Below, piece by piece: positions 50,200 through 60,786 of a DNA stretch of 64,000 bases. Position numbers and translations under genes: made by a program. The number at the start of each line of letters is the position of its first letter. Within the stretch, counting starts at the first letter, position 1. The notes under the pieces are model-generated. The model was given only the letters and a program-made list of their open reading frames with translations. It was not told the DNA's origin and did not search any database. Source of the DNA: Oxyruncus cristatus (Eukaryota > Chordata > Aves > Passeriformes > Cotingidae); NCBI GenBank assembly GCA_013399855.1, contig VXAY01000722.1, forward strand, positions 1-64,000. Reading direction: 5' to 3'.

Positions 50200-51795
50200 T
50201 GTATGCTATGTGAAGGAGTAGCTTGAGTATACCTTTATATTTCTAAGAGATGAGTGATAATTTATGGGTCAGGATCAAAGTTTAGGTTAGCAGTGGAGGT
50301 CAGATCGTGGTGGACGCATTTTGGAGATCATGTTGTGTTATGTGATAAAACGTTGTCTGCACAATCAGAAGGATAAAGCTGGAGACCACTCAAGCAGACT
50401 GGGAAAGACGGATTGCACCTAGAAGAGCTGGCTAATGTCTTTATGAAGCAGATCAATATCATCTTTGAAAGATTTGACAATCACAGAATTCCCTCATAAT
50501 GTGAAGAATGCAAATGTCACACCTTTCTTCAAAGAGTATTCATGGAATTAAAAGCAGGTCAGGCTAATCATAGTCCTTGGGGTCAGAATGGATCAAATAC
50601 TTCTGGAAGCCATGTTCAGGCATGTGGAGAACAAAAAGTGATAGAGAATGCCCAGCATTAATTTACCGATGTGCATGGCCAACTGTTTTGTCTTCTATGA
50701 TGAAATGACTGACCATGAACAGGAGAGAAAACATTATTTACTTTGACTCTAACAATGCTTTCAATGTGTTCTCCCACAGTACTCTTTTACTATAATTTGT
50801 GAGTTATTGACTATATGGATAGATTGAAAGGAATGTTGAATACTGCCTGTACTACTGGATACAAATATCATGGATTCAAATGTCGAACTTGAAACCATCA
50901 ATGAATGGCACTTTCTAAGGGTTGATAGTGGAACCAGTATTACCATTACTGACAAGGATGATGGGAGAGAGTGCAAACAGTTTATAGATGATGTGTTTGA
51001 GGATGGGAATACCATGAAAGTGGACATCAAAAAACTGGAGAAATAGGATGACAGAAACATCAAGGTTTTGAATCAAGGATAATGCACAAACAAGGCATGG
51101 TTAGACTCTGTGTCTCAAACTTGCCAGAAAGGAGCCTTTCAGAAATTAGATATTGGACTCCACATAGGCAACAAGTTACATGTGAGTCAATTATGTGCAC
51201 TTGTGGTGATGAAGACTATAGACCGGGCTGCATTTGTAAGCATATAGCTAGAAGGCTGAGGGAAGTGATTATTCTCTATCTGCATTTATGAAACCATAGC
51301 TGAAGTTTTGCGACCGGCTGTAGGCCCCCAGGAAAATAAAAATTGGAGTTAATTCAGCAGAGGACTATCAGGATTGTCAAGGGGATGGCGAATATGTGGA
51401 GAAATTAAGGGACCTGGGTTGTGTAGTGTGAAGATTGAAAGGTTTTGGGAAATCTTACTGCTGTCTTCAACCACTGAAGAGGAGGTGGGAGATAAGTCAA
51501 AGTGTTACCAGTATTGTAAAGTGAAAAGGGCAAAAGGTGACAGGCATAGCTTCCTTCAAGGAAAACTCTGATTAAATAAAAGGGAAAAAACCCTTCACAT
51601 TGAAAGTGGTCAAATACTGAAAGAAGTTGCTGAAAGAGGATATGGAATCCTCAGCCTTTGAGATATTCAAAACAACTGCACAAAGTACTGAGGATCGTAA
51701 GGTAACTTTGAAGTTAGCATTGCTTTAAGCAGGAGGTAAAAACAGGTTACTTGCAGTCCTTTCCAACCTAAATTATTCTCTCATTCTCTGTTTAT
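50200..51795 (+). mobile_element. Old, decayed CR1-like LINE, plus strand
   Basis: Reading the plus strand, pieces keep the CR1 order. Near 50730-50780 there is a relic of the aspartate-bearing reverse-transcriptase block, then GGGTTGATAGTGGAACCAG, ATTACTGACAAGGATGATGG and GTCTCAAACTTGCCAGAAAG. The 3' end reads GCAGTCCTTTCCAACCTAAA, then TTATTCTCTCATTCTCTG, like a CR1 tail. There are many stops and frameshifts (longest frame about 100 codons, on the wrong strand). Divergence is much higher than for the 57-kb copy, so it is an older insertion. The 5' limit is uncertain. Confidence 0.65.
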
Positions 51796-52099
51796 ATTAA
51801 TGCTGGTATATCACAAAAAGAAAGATTTAAATATTCAACCAAAAAGAACATAAAAACATCTACGACTGTGCTGTTTATTAATTTCATATTAGAGATACAA
51901 AATAGACTACTGTTTCAAGAACCCTTTGAATAGTTTTTAGAGCAAGACCTGTTACGAGTTTTCTAAATAAGTAGTCTATATTAAACTCACTTAAACTCAG
52001 ATTATAGTAAATCTGCCATGATTATTCTGACCAAAACCTATGGAAACTGTTTCTTCATTGTTCCATTTGAGATACTCAGATATGATTTTATGATCTTAC
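51796..52099. other. AT-rich non-coding DNA
   Basis: Nothing recognised. Confidence 0.6.
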
Positions 52100-52141
52100 A
52101 CAAGATAATTAGGTAGCTCATCTCTAATTTTGTCATATCTT
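52100..52141 (-). CDS. Candidate 42-nt exon
   Basis: Minus strand: the tract TTTCTTCTGTTATTTTGCAG, a strong acceptor, ends at 52142, and GTAAGATC follows 52100. In the phase that starts with one split base, the segment reads RYDKIRDELPNYL and ends in phase 2, matching the exon at 49190-49289. It lies only 53 bp from the candidate exon at 52195-52287 and in the same continuous frame apart from two stops, so the two may be one decayed exon or be separated by an unusually short intron. Confidence 0.3.
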
Positions 52142-52194
52142 CTGCAAAATAACAGAAGAAATTCTCAAAATTCTTAGCATTGGAAAGCTATCAC

Positions 52195-52287
52195 TGAGAA
52201 CGTGAACTCTGAGCCCAAAATGCTCTGCTGGGAACAGAATGGTAGCGGGTTCATAAATCTATATCTTTTATATTCCATTTGCAATGA
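52195..52287 (-). CDS. Candidate exon, 93 nt, donor unclear
   Basis: Minus strand: the tract TTTCTTATGGTTCTTAG ends at 52288. From there phase 0 is open for 31 codons (starting SLQMEYKRYRFMNPLPF) and agrees with the phase-0 end of the exon at 53577-53628. The donor at 52194 (GTGATA) is weak; alternatives upstream at a GTTCAC would end in phase 2 and join the 42-nt candidate in phase. The residue mix looks coding, but the exon limit is uncertain. Confidence 0.35.
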
Positions 52288-53576
52288 CTAAGAACCATAA
52301 GAAATTTTTTTCTTTTTTTTTTTCTTTCCCACGCAATTTTCTTTGAGTCTAAGTTTTAACCCTTTAACCCTAACCCTAAGACATCTGAAGATGCTTTTTG
52401 ATTTGTATACTGAGAAACTCTCTTTAAGGCAGATAGAACTTTCACATGATAGCAGAGTAACTATGGAGAAATGCAGGCATTAAACAGGCTTTATGTACCA
52501 TTGATAGGAACTTAGATACTGAGCTTGAATCTTAATGGTGTTTAAGACCATTTTAGTTTCTCATAGTGGCCTAAGAATATATACAAATTAATAGGAAACT
52601 TGGATTATGGTCTACCTGTGTTCTGGACTCTTTTTACTAGTAATAAAGTGGCTAAATTGTTCCTTGTGAGTTGAATTTAATGGTATATATATTGCTTCCC
52701 ACAATGAAAAAATGGTCATCTAAAAATATCAACCATCTGTTGAAAGATATTTAAAAAGTCTATATGTTTGTCTTAATTGCCTATTTAAAATGACTGAAAT
52801 AATCTTCCCAACCATCCCTTCTTATTATTCAGGATTATGAATAAACCTTTAAACAAATTTACAGTCTTTTAAAGTCCGATTCTCAGCTGGTATAAATTAG
52901 CATATTAAATGTGTAAATTAGCAAAACTCTGGTGCTAGTAAAGCCTAGAACTAACTAAGACACATCCCAATATTCCAGTGAAAACTCTTCAATAGTTTGT
53001 TTAAAATAATGTATTACTTCCAGGATAGATTATAGGAATATAAATGTGTTTCTCTATGGAGGTAAAAATGGTTGACATTTTCTGTCTCAGTACATCTCCA
53101 ATAAATTTCCATAGGGCTTTCTTACACAGAATTTCAAACTGCTAAGTATGTTATCTTTATGTCTATTTACACAATAGACAATAACAGCCATGATTTTAAA
53201 CCAAAATTATTTTATTTGATTAAAAGTAATTAGAAAAATAATCTAGTTACATTTATTTAGTTCTTTTGCTGTGAGCATGAATGATGCTCATACAGTTTAA
53301 AAATAAATTCCAACTAGATATGTTGCTTTTTTAACGCTTCTAACAGTGTCAGTGTCAGAAAGTTTCATTTCTTGCACTTTTAGTTATACTGTTCTATACT
53401 GGTACTGCTTATCTTTTTCTTTTTTTTTTTTTTTCTCAAGTGAGTTTCACACTTTGTATGTAAAAGTTTAACAGGTTGAACCTACTTCATGTCCATGAGA
53501 TGTATCAACATCCTTTCCAGTGACACCCTGAAACATACAAATACTTATGTAAGTATTTTGGGACACCTATACTCAC
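52288..53576. other. Non-coding DNA with a short telomere-like run
   Basis: 52358-52379 contains TTAACCCTAACCCTAA-type sequence, about two and a half vertebrate telomere units, next to a T-rich tract. Otherwise AT-rich with nothing recognised; intronic if the gene is real. Confidence 0.6.
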
Positions 53577-53628
53577 AGATGAAGGATACAATGACTTTGT
53601 ACTCATTAGGGTGGAAACTGTGTCTCTT
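53577..53628 (-). CDS. Candidate exon of an unidentified minus-strand gene (52 nt)
   Basis: Minus strand: the tract TTTTCTGCTCTGCAATTCTG followed by CTTGCAG, an excellent acceptor, ends at 53629, and GTGAGTAT, an excellent donor, follows 53577. With one split base first, the frame is open (RDTVSTLMSTKSLYPSS) and ends in phase 0. The incoming phase matches the outgoing phase of the exon at 55577-55768. This pair of splice sites is among the best in the window. Product not recognised. Confidence 0.45.
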
Positions 53629-54750
53629 CTGCAAGCAGAATTGCAGAGCAGAAAATCAAGAAACATAATATACGGGAAACTTGATTCTTCTCTCAAGGCC
53701 ACACTGTAACTCACTTTTACCTATGGAAGAATCCAAAAAGATGGAGACATTTGCCTATAGCACTGCTTGCTTTGATTGGGTTGTTTGAGGTCGAATACAT
53801 GAAGTATTTTTAAAAAGTTTTGTAATTTATAGTGTTCTAATGGAAGTATATACCTGATACTGAAAAGTCATTCAACTCATACTAAAATACTCCCAAATTT
53901 ACTCCTAATACTTAAGAAATGGATATCCAGGCACCAGCTCACCTTTTCAATCATACATTTGCTTAAATTTCCCTACAGATGATCATTAGGAAGACCAGAA
54001 CTGTACTTTTCATCACCACAAGCAATATCAGAGAACTCCCATCTTGCTAAGAATATGACCAGACTAAAGACAACAGTAACAATCTTGAATTACATCAGTC
54101 AATATTAGATCCTAATTATAGTATCTTTTTCACTAGAAATCCAGGTTATATTTAGTATTAGTCAAAGCTTATGTTGTCCATATTTATAGATAACAGCATA
54201 GAGAAAGTAACTTTACTTCAGTACTTATGTCATTTTGCTTTTCTGCACTGTAATTTCAACATATTTTGAACAAAATATTCTTTGAGAATTTTAAAAGCAC
54301 TTTGACAAACAAGAATGAAAATTGGTATATCAAAGCTTACTTTGCTTTTTTATAGAGTTATTTCAAGGTCTATGAAGGTCTTCATTTATTCCAAATGACA
54401 GATCTGGAAAGATACATATGTTGCTTTTTGCTTATAAGGTATTTGGTAGCTGTCAGAAAAGTCTGAGAAACAAGACCCAAAAAAGAACTAAAATATGAGG
54501 ATTCATTTAAAGATATTTTTTTAAGAGATTGCAAAAATATAGTAGTCCCTTAAGTTAGAAGCAGTGTATAGGACAATTACATTCTGAGGATTAATAAGCA
54601 AAATAAATGCAGAGAAATAATTCCTGGAATCTGTCATATTTGCATAATCTTTCCTATATATTTTATGCATAATCTAAATAATGTTTCATTCTAATAAATT
54701 AATGGTGACTTAGGACAAATACTTAATAATTTTTCAGTTTCATGACTACA
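53629..54750. other. AT-rich non-coding DNA
   Basis: Nothing recognised; intronic if the gene is real. Confidence 0.6.
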
Positions 54751-55280
54751 TGTATTGGGTTGGGATGGAATGGAGTTAATTTCTCCCATGGCACCACTCA
54801 TAGTGTTGTTCTGTGTTTGTAGCCAGAAGAGTGTTGATAACACACCAGTGTTTTGGCTGCACAGCATCAGCTCTGTTTCTCCAATGCTATCCCTCTCTCC
54901 AAAGGCCTGTAGTCTTTGGATGTGCAAGAGGCTGGGAGGGGCACAGTCAGGACAGCTAAGCCAGGCTGGCCAAAGGCATATTACATACCACAGTGCTCAG
55001 CAATAAAAGCTGAGAGAAAGGAGAAAGGGAGGGATATTAATTATTAAGGTATTCTCTTTACAGAGCAACCTACTTCCCAGGAAGGAGATGGATGTTGCCT
55101 GCAGATGGAAAGGGGATGATAAATATTTTTGCCTTTATTTGTTTTTATGTGTGACCTTTGCTTTTATTTATTAAACTGTCTTTCTCTCGACCTATGAGCT
55201 TTTTGTCTTTCTTCCTCTGTCCCACTGAAGAGAGGAAGTGACAGAATGGCGTGGGGGTAAGCCAAGGTCACTCTATCCCA
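54751..55280 (+). mobile_element. Solo LTR, avian ERV, plus strand
   Basis: Starts TGTATTGGGTTGGGATGGAA. It carries the same ordered motifs as 43436-43963: GTTGATAACACACCAGTG, GTCAGGACAGCTAAGCC, a TATA-like CAATAAAAGC (55001-55010), TTATTAAACTGTCTTTCTC and GGAAGTGACAGAATGG. The end is placed at TCTATCCCA (55280) by resemblance; the flanking 5-mers do not match, so the right limit is approximate. No internal retroviral region. Confidence 0.78.
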
Positions 55281-55576
55281 TTAAGGCTTCCAGCTTTCAG
55301 GTGTTTGTGGAGATTATTATTTTCATGTAAAATATTTAATATTTCAGTTTTCTTCTGGAGTTAAAAAGCATAGAAGAGAAAAAAAATGACCTAAATATCA
55401 ATCATTCTGTTGCATGTTGAGACAAAACAAGGCAGAAAAATAATTAGTGGGAAGTTTCAATATAAAGATCACAAAAGGGACACCAACAAATCTCCTGTTT
55501 TCAATTCTAGAAGGATGATTGAGTTTTTGTAAACAAATAATAACTCCCTTGCTAGAGTCTAGCTTCTCTTCTTTAC
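55281..55576. other. Non-coding DNA
   Basis: Nothing recognised; intronic if the gene is real. Confidence 0.55.
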
Positions 55577-55768
55577 CTATTATAATCTGAGAAAAACTTC
55601 CAAAGTAAAAGAAATGCCTTCATGAGTAGTTTAGTCTGCCTAGTTCTGTGTCTAAATTTGTTTTCTGAACTTGTGTTATTAAACGATGAATGGAAACACT
55701 GTCTGAGCTGATGGTTTTCTATAAAAGACCTTGTAGATCTACTGGAGTTTCTATGTAGTGCTGCTCCA
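55577..55768 (-). CDS. Candidate exon of an unidentified minus-strand gene (192 nt)
   Basis: Minus strand: the acceptor TTTGCTTTGTCATACAG ends at 55769, and GTAAAG follows AATAG at 55577. Starting with one split base, the frame is open for 63 codons and ends in phase 2; 192 nt is a multiple of three. The incoming phase matches the large exon at 59293-60786 (AG + T gives Ser), and the outgoing phase matches 53577-53628 (AG + A gives Arg). The protein is rich in S, R, N and T (RNSSRSTRSFIENHQLRQ and FNNTSSENKFRHRTRQTK), as in a disordered region, and ends FFSDYN. No domain recognised. An ATG lies inside, but nothing suggests a start there. Confidence 0.45.
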
Positions 55769-57169
55769 CTGTATGACAAAGCAAATCCATTGAAGTGGAT
55801 CAAGTTTAGCACTAGTAATAACCCGTAACTTGATTTTTTATGATAAGTAATTTGCATAAAAAGAAATGTTTCTGCAAATATTTATTGGCAGACATACTGT
55901 GTTAATGACCGAAAGTACTTTTTAGGTACAATAACTGTAGGGATTTCCACAAATATCATACTTCTTGTATTTACGTGGAGAATAAGAAGAATTTTAAACA
56001 AAAAAATTTAAAACAGTACCTTCCAATTCAAGCTTTAATTGCATTGAATAATGTATACTAAATGACATGCTTGAAATGTTGTAAGATCTGCCCTCCACGT
56101 CTTGATGAATCAAATCCCAAATAAGTGTCTTAATTTCAAAGCACATGACAATAAAATACAGAGCCATCAAGTCAAACAGAAGTAGCTGAAGATAACAAAG
56201 ATAAAATCCAAAATGTTTAAGGTTAATTCTGTATTGATCTGCTAACTGATCTGCTAATTATTCAGTAATAAAAGTTATTAACAATAAAAATAAAAAAAAT
56301 CTTGAAAAAGTAAACAAGTAAATTTTGTGTGCATTTTTGATGCTTTTAGGCATTAAAAATATCTTTAAAAAGAAACTTTAAAATCAAGACCTATAGAGAA
56401 TCTCAGTGCCAAGACCTAGCTATGACCCTGAATACTCTTGCTCATTAAATTTAGACGGGGGGTAACTGATGCTCCTCAGTAGACTAATTTGTTGTTTGCA
56501 ATTGCGTCAACATAAACAAAATTCCCAAAAACGGAACAGTGGGAACATCTTTGGATTCAGTTCCTGTTTATGTTCAACAAACTTGCAAAAATGCATTCTT
56601 CTGCCATTTAAAAAATGCATTTACTAAATACACCAACAAATTCACATCCAGATCTGAGCTAAGCAGCATTGCCATGACCAATTTACTTTCAAATACTGCC
56701 ATAGGATGACAGAATTATAACTTCTTTTATTCAATTGATTTTATTGAAGCATTCACCTAGACCAAGTACAGGGGTGCACTTCTTGTCATAGCCTGAGGAG
56801 CGTGCCATAATAACCATGCAATGCATTTCCATAAATAAAAATATTCCTCACCCATCTTGAGAGAGTTGTTGCAATGTGTAAAAAGACAAATTTTTCTTTA
56901 CTATTATTATTTCATTTGAAATACACTATTTCAAAACGGAAATTATGATATCTGGGATTGTGCCTTTGGAAAACCTAGAGGACTTAGGCCCAGTTAGCTC
57001 TTCTTTTTATTTCACTATGAGAGATTTCAACCTCATGCAACCTCATGCAACCTCAGCACAGCGAAGCAAATACTTTTCCTTTCCCATTGTATCTGACGGA
57101 ATGGATTTTTTTTTCTGTAATGGAAGTTCAAGTATGGTTCATGGGCCATATCTGTTTTGGGAAAGTAGG
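55769..57169. other. AT-rich non-coding DNA with a 10-bp tandem repeat
   Basis: CCTCATGCAA occurs twice plus a partial unit at 57031-57055. Nothing else recognised. Confidence 0.6.
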
Positions 57170-58298
57170 TAGTATCTTGTCTTTACCAAGGGAAAGTCCT
57201 GCTTAACCAACCTGGTGGTAACTACAATGGAGTGTCTACATCAATGGGCAAGGGAAGGGCTACAGATGTCATTTGTCTGGACTTTTGTAAGGCCTTTGAC
57301 CTGATCCCCAATATCCTCCTCTCTACATTGGAGAGAGGTGGACTCAATGGCTCCATCTCTCTGAGACTATTGTTGGACAGTGTCATACAGAGGGTAGTGG
57401 TCAGTGACTCAGAGTCCTGACCGAGATCTGTGACAAGACGTGTCCCTCAGGGGTCCATTGTGGGACCAGTGTTATTTAATATATTCATTAATGACATAGA
57501 CAAAGGGATCAAGTGCAACCTCAGCAAATTTACAGGTGACACCAGGTTGAGTGGTGTGGCTGACACACCTGAAGGTTGGGATGCCATCCAGAGGGTCCTG
57601 GACAAGCTCAAGAAGTGGGCTCATGGGAATACCATGAGGTTTAACAAGGCCAAGTGCAAAGTGTTTCAGTTGGATCAGACCAACCCCCAGTATCAATACA
57701 GTCTGGGGAATGAATAGATCATGAGCAGCCGCGCCAGGGACTTGGGGGTGCTGGCAGATGAGAGGCTGGACATGAACCAGCAATGTGCACTTGTATCCCA
57801 GAAAGCCAACCATATTCTGGACTGCCTCAAAAGAACCATGGCTGGCTGGGGAAGATGATTCTGCCTCTCTGCTCCACTCTCATGAGACCCCACTGAGAGT
57901 GCTGCATCCAACTCTTGGGTCCCCAGCACTAAGTCCAGTGGAGGGCCACCAAGATGATTAGAGGGATGGAGCACCTTCTATGAGGAAAGGCTGAGAGGAC
58001 TGGGCTGTTCAGCTTGGAGAAGAGAAGGCTTCAGGGTAATCTAATTGCAGCCTTCCAGAATCTCAAGGGAGTCTACAAAAAAGATGGGGAGAGACTTTTT
58101 ATGAGAGCATGTAGTGATACAAGGGGAAATAACTTAAAACTGAAAGAGAATAGGTTTAGACCAGATACTAGGAAAAAATTCTTTACTGTTAGGGTGATAA
58201 CACACTGGAACAGCTTGCCCAGAGAAGTTGTGGATGCTCTATTCCTGGAAGTGTTCAAGAATCACAGGTTCAATGTGGTTTTGAGCAACCTGCTCTAG
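57170..58298 (+). mobile_element. CR1 LINE, reverse-transcriptase end, plus strand, 5'-truncated
   Basis: Frames in order carry the CR1 ORF2 C-terminal half: DVICLDFCKAFDLIP (57250-57310, the reverse-transcriptase block with the D..KAFD motif), [19 protein letters not shown] (57440-57500), the domain after it up to about 57717, a further conserved stretch [11 protein letters not shown] near 57740, and the end-of-ORF block at about 58014-58298 with HWNSLPREVVDA. The frame breaks at several points (TGA near 57418, TAG near 57717 and a deletion near 57850). The expected catalytic loop residues are altered (FTGDTR in place of the usual FADD-type motif), so the enzyme is dead. The 3' tail lies beyond the inserted LTR, at 59154-59225. 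Confidence 0.93.
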
Positions 58299-59148
58299 TG
58301 TAATACTGGGGCCTGAAGAATTGCCCCTGAGGCAAAGCTGACCTATAACCTTAACTCTCCAACCTAGTATTGTGTTTAGCCATATATCCTCTTATTAACG
58401 AAGATGCTTTACAATCCTTAGTAAGGCTTTAAGAATGCACATTTATGTTTGTTATCACAGTATATTATTAACAATTAGTGAGGCTTGAATGTGCTTTAAA
58501 TATGCCTTTTCTTTCCAGCCAAGGCTGCGAAAAACAGGAGGGCCTCACATGGCCACAGCTGGTTCGCATTTGAGATATCAGTGTAGACATAAATTCTGTT
58601 TTTAGAGATTAGTCAAGGCCATGGGGCATTGGATAGTAGCTAATCCAAATTGACTCCCTGATTTTGCCTTGGGCCCTGGCCAGGCCTAAGGGAAAAACCA
58701 GAGAGAGAATAATGCCAGATTGTTTTGCCAATTGAGTGATGTAAACTGATTTGTTTAACACTATATAAGCTCGACCCTTTCACAGCAAAGATGGAGGCTT
58801 CACCTTCAAGTGGACACACTGGGTAGGATTTCCCAGTTACCAGGAAGAGGTTCTACAGATCTTCACTGTAATCAGTGGTCTCTCCACCTGATGTGCTGTC
58901 TGGATGATAAGTACTTAGAGTAACTGGTGATGTGTCTCTCTCTTCATCACTGTAAGACTTTCCTTGTAGTAATGATTAGATGCATTGCTAAGTTTATGCT
59001 TTCATAGGCCAGGTTTCTTTTCTAATTCTTTTCTATTTTGCACTATAATAAACATTGTTATTTAAAGCTGGTGTCTGTATTCCTTAAGGCCGTTCTTGTT
59101 ACTGGGGCGAGGGGGGGGGGAGGGGGAACAAAGCAAACTGGCAAAACA
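58299..59148 (+). mobile_element. Solo LTR inserted into the CR1 element (850 bp)
   Basis: Begins TGTAATACTGGGGCCTG and ends ACTGGCAAAACA. The 5-mers beside it are TCTAG (58294-58298) and TCTCG (59149-59153), a target duplication with one mismatch. Inside, on the plus strand, are the TATA box CTATATAAGC (58761-58770) and AATAAA (59047-59052) followed by GCTGGTGTCTGTATTCC, typical of R-U5. A poly-G tract at 59111-59125 lies near the end. It interrupts CR1 sequence that resumes exactly after the duplication, so the order of events is certain: CR1 first, then the retrovirus, then LTR-LTR recombination. Confidence 0.9.
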
Positions 59149-59153
59149 TCTCG

Positions 59154-59225
59154 TGAAATGTGTCCAAGCCCATAGCAGAAAATTGGAACTAGATGATCAC
59201 AGATGATTCTATGATTCTGTAATCT
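59154..59225 (+). mobile_element. CR1 3' tail, continuing after the inserted LTR
   Basis: TGAAATGTGTCCAAGCCCATAG, then AATTGGAACTAGATGATC and GATTCTATGATTCTG are the last about 70 bp of a CR1 in the correct order and orientation to continue the element that stops at 58298. The terminal ATTCTATGATTCT is the usual CR1 end repeat. Confidence 0.9.
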
Positions 59226-59292
59226 CAATTCAAAGTACTTAATTCAAACAGCCTTAGAGTATGATAAATATTGTAATGACAAGTGAGCTTAC
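59226..59292. other. Short non-coding interval
   Basis: Lies between the CR1 tail and the candidate donor of the large minus-strand exon. Confidence 0.5.
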
Positions 59293-60786
59293 CTCTCCAC
59301 TGCCACCGTGCCTTAGCCTTCACTGACAGAGGAGAACACCTGCTTATCTGGGATTACAGGTTGCTGAATAACACAGGTGTCAAATTCTGAGTCTGTATTG
59401 CCATAGTTAAGTTCAAGGGATTGGTTTTCTCTGATTATATCTGTGATTTCCTTTGTTTGTTTTAGATTCAGCCGATCAAATTTTTCATGTTTTTCCTTAT
59501 AGATTGTTGGTTTTTGAAGCTTTTTAAACTGCATCATCCAGTTCTGAGCTGTTTTCACTTTCTCTGCTTCTATACTGCCGACTTGCTATAGTGGGTTGAC
59601 CCTGGCCAGATGTCAAGTACCTGCTAAAACCATTCTCTCACTCTCCTCTACAACTGGACAGAAGAGAGAGAAAAAAAAAAACAGCTAAGGATTCATGAGT
59701 TGAGATAACAGCTGGGAGAGGTCAGTTATTGATTACCTTCACGAGCAAAACAGACTCAAAGTGAGGATATTACTTACATTTACTATTAACAGGATCAGAG
59801 CTGAAGAGTGAGAAATAAAATACTCCTAAAAACACCTTCCCCCACCCCTCCTTCCTTCCACGTTTTCCCTCCTTCCCCCCAGTGGTGCAGGAGGATGGGG
59901 AATGGGGTTATGGTCAGTTGTTGTTCCTACCGCTGCTCAGAGAGGGGAGTCCCTCCCCTGCTCCCATGGGGTCCCTCCCACAGGAGACAATCCTTGATGG
60001 GTCTCTCCAGCGTGAATCCATCCCTCGGGCAGCAGTTCCTCCCACACTGCTGTCCCATGGGTCACTCCTCCATGGGGTGCAGTCCTTCACAAATGAGCTG
60101 TACCCGTGTGGGTCCCCCACAGGGGCCACAAGTTGTGCCCAGGAAAAAACAGCTTCAGTGTGGGCTTCCCTCTCCATGGGCTGCAGGTCTCCAGCAGGAC
60201 CCTGCTCCATCTTGGGCCTCCCACGGGGTCACAGCCTCCTTCATGCATCCACCTGCTCCAGCCTGGGCTCCTCCATGGGCTGCAGGTGGGTCTCTGCACC
60301 CCGATGGTCCTCCATGGGCTGCAGGGGCAGAGCTGCTCAACCATGGTCTGCACCACGGGCTGCAGGGCCTCAGCTCCAGTGCCTGGAGCACCTCCTGCCC
60401 CTCCTTCTGCACTGACCTTGGTGTCTGCATTGTTGTTCCCATGTTCTCATTCCACTCTTCCCTGACTGGAATTGTTTCTGCACAATAACTTTCTGTTCTT
60501 AAATATGTTATCACAGAGGCGTTACTATTACTCCTGATTGGCTTGGCCTCAACCAGCAGCAGGAAGCCCATCCTGGAGCCGGCTGGCATTGGCTCCATGG
60601 GACAGGGGAAGCTTGTAGCAGCGTCTAACAGAAGCCACCCCAGTAGCCCCCCACAGCTACTGAAACCCAACCACGGAAACCCACTACACTTGCATAGGGG
60701 TTGTACAAATGCATAGCAAAATCTCATCTGTGTTCTTCATTTTTACAGGCTTTGTTGCATTGAACAGTTCATCTAGCGACACCTAC
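59293..60786 (-). pseudogene. Large exon of an unidentified minus-strand gene, split by a solo LTR
   Basis: Reading 60694-60786 joined to 59293-59586 on the minus strand (that is, without the LTR and one target-duplication copy) gives a 387-nt exon. The acceptor is GTATGCACAG before 60786 and the donor GTAAGC after 59293. In the phase set by the upstream exon the frame has TAG as its first full codon (60783-60785), 120 open codons, then TAA (59313-59315) and six more codons. The protein is rich in K, E, Q, T and N (for example NATKPVKMKNTDE, NWMMQFKKLQKP, YGNTDSEFDTC), looks coding, and carries no domain I know. Changing either stop by one base would give a full open exon. Phases in and out are both 2 and agree with 61574-61622 and 55577-55768. 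The stops plus the insertion point to a decayed exon or to routine skipping of it. The acceptor tract is weak, and another acceptor, GTAG before 60782, would avoid the first stop but not fit the phase. Confidence 0.45.
59587..60688 (-). mobile_element. Solo LTR inserted in the exon (ERVL-like, 1102 bp)
   Basis: The plus strand runs TATAGTGGGTTGACC...GAAACCCACTACA and is bounded by CTTGC on both sides (59582-59586 and 60689-60693), a perfect 5-bp target duplication. The minus-strand reading starts TGTAGTGGGTTTCC and contains repeated CTGCAGCCCATGGAG-type units (plus-strand CTCCATGGGCTGCAG at several places from 60170 to 60330), then a T-rich end, as in avian ERVL-type LTRs. High CpG and low decay of the ends suggest a fairly recent insertion. 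The long frames on both strands here (226, 190, 177 and 119 codons) are products of the repeat units and not genes. Confidence 0.92.

Noticed and set aside
51082..51571. Plus-strand frames of 65-69 codons, one with several cysteines
   Set aside because: Inside the decayed CR1-like LINE. The Cys pattern does not match a zinc finger with proper spacing.
59808..60727. Long overlapping frames on both strands (226, 190, 177, 119 and 113 codons)
   Set aside because: They lie wholly within or over the edge of the solo LTR and arise from its GC-rich repeated units.
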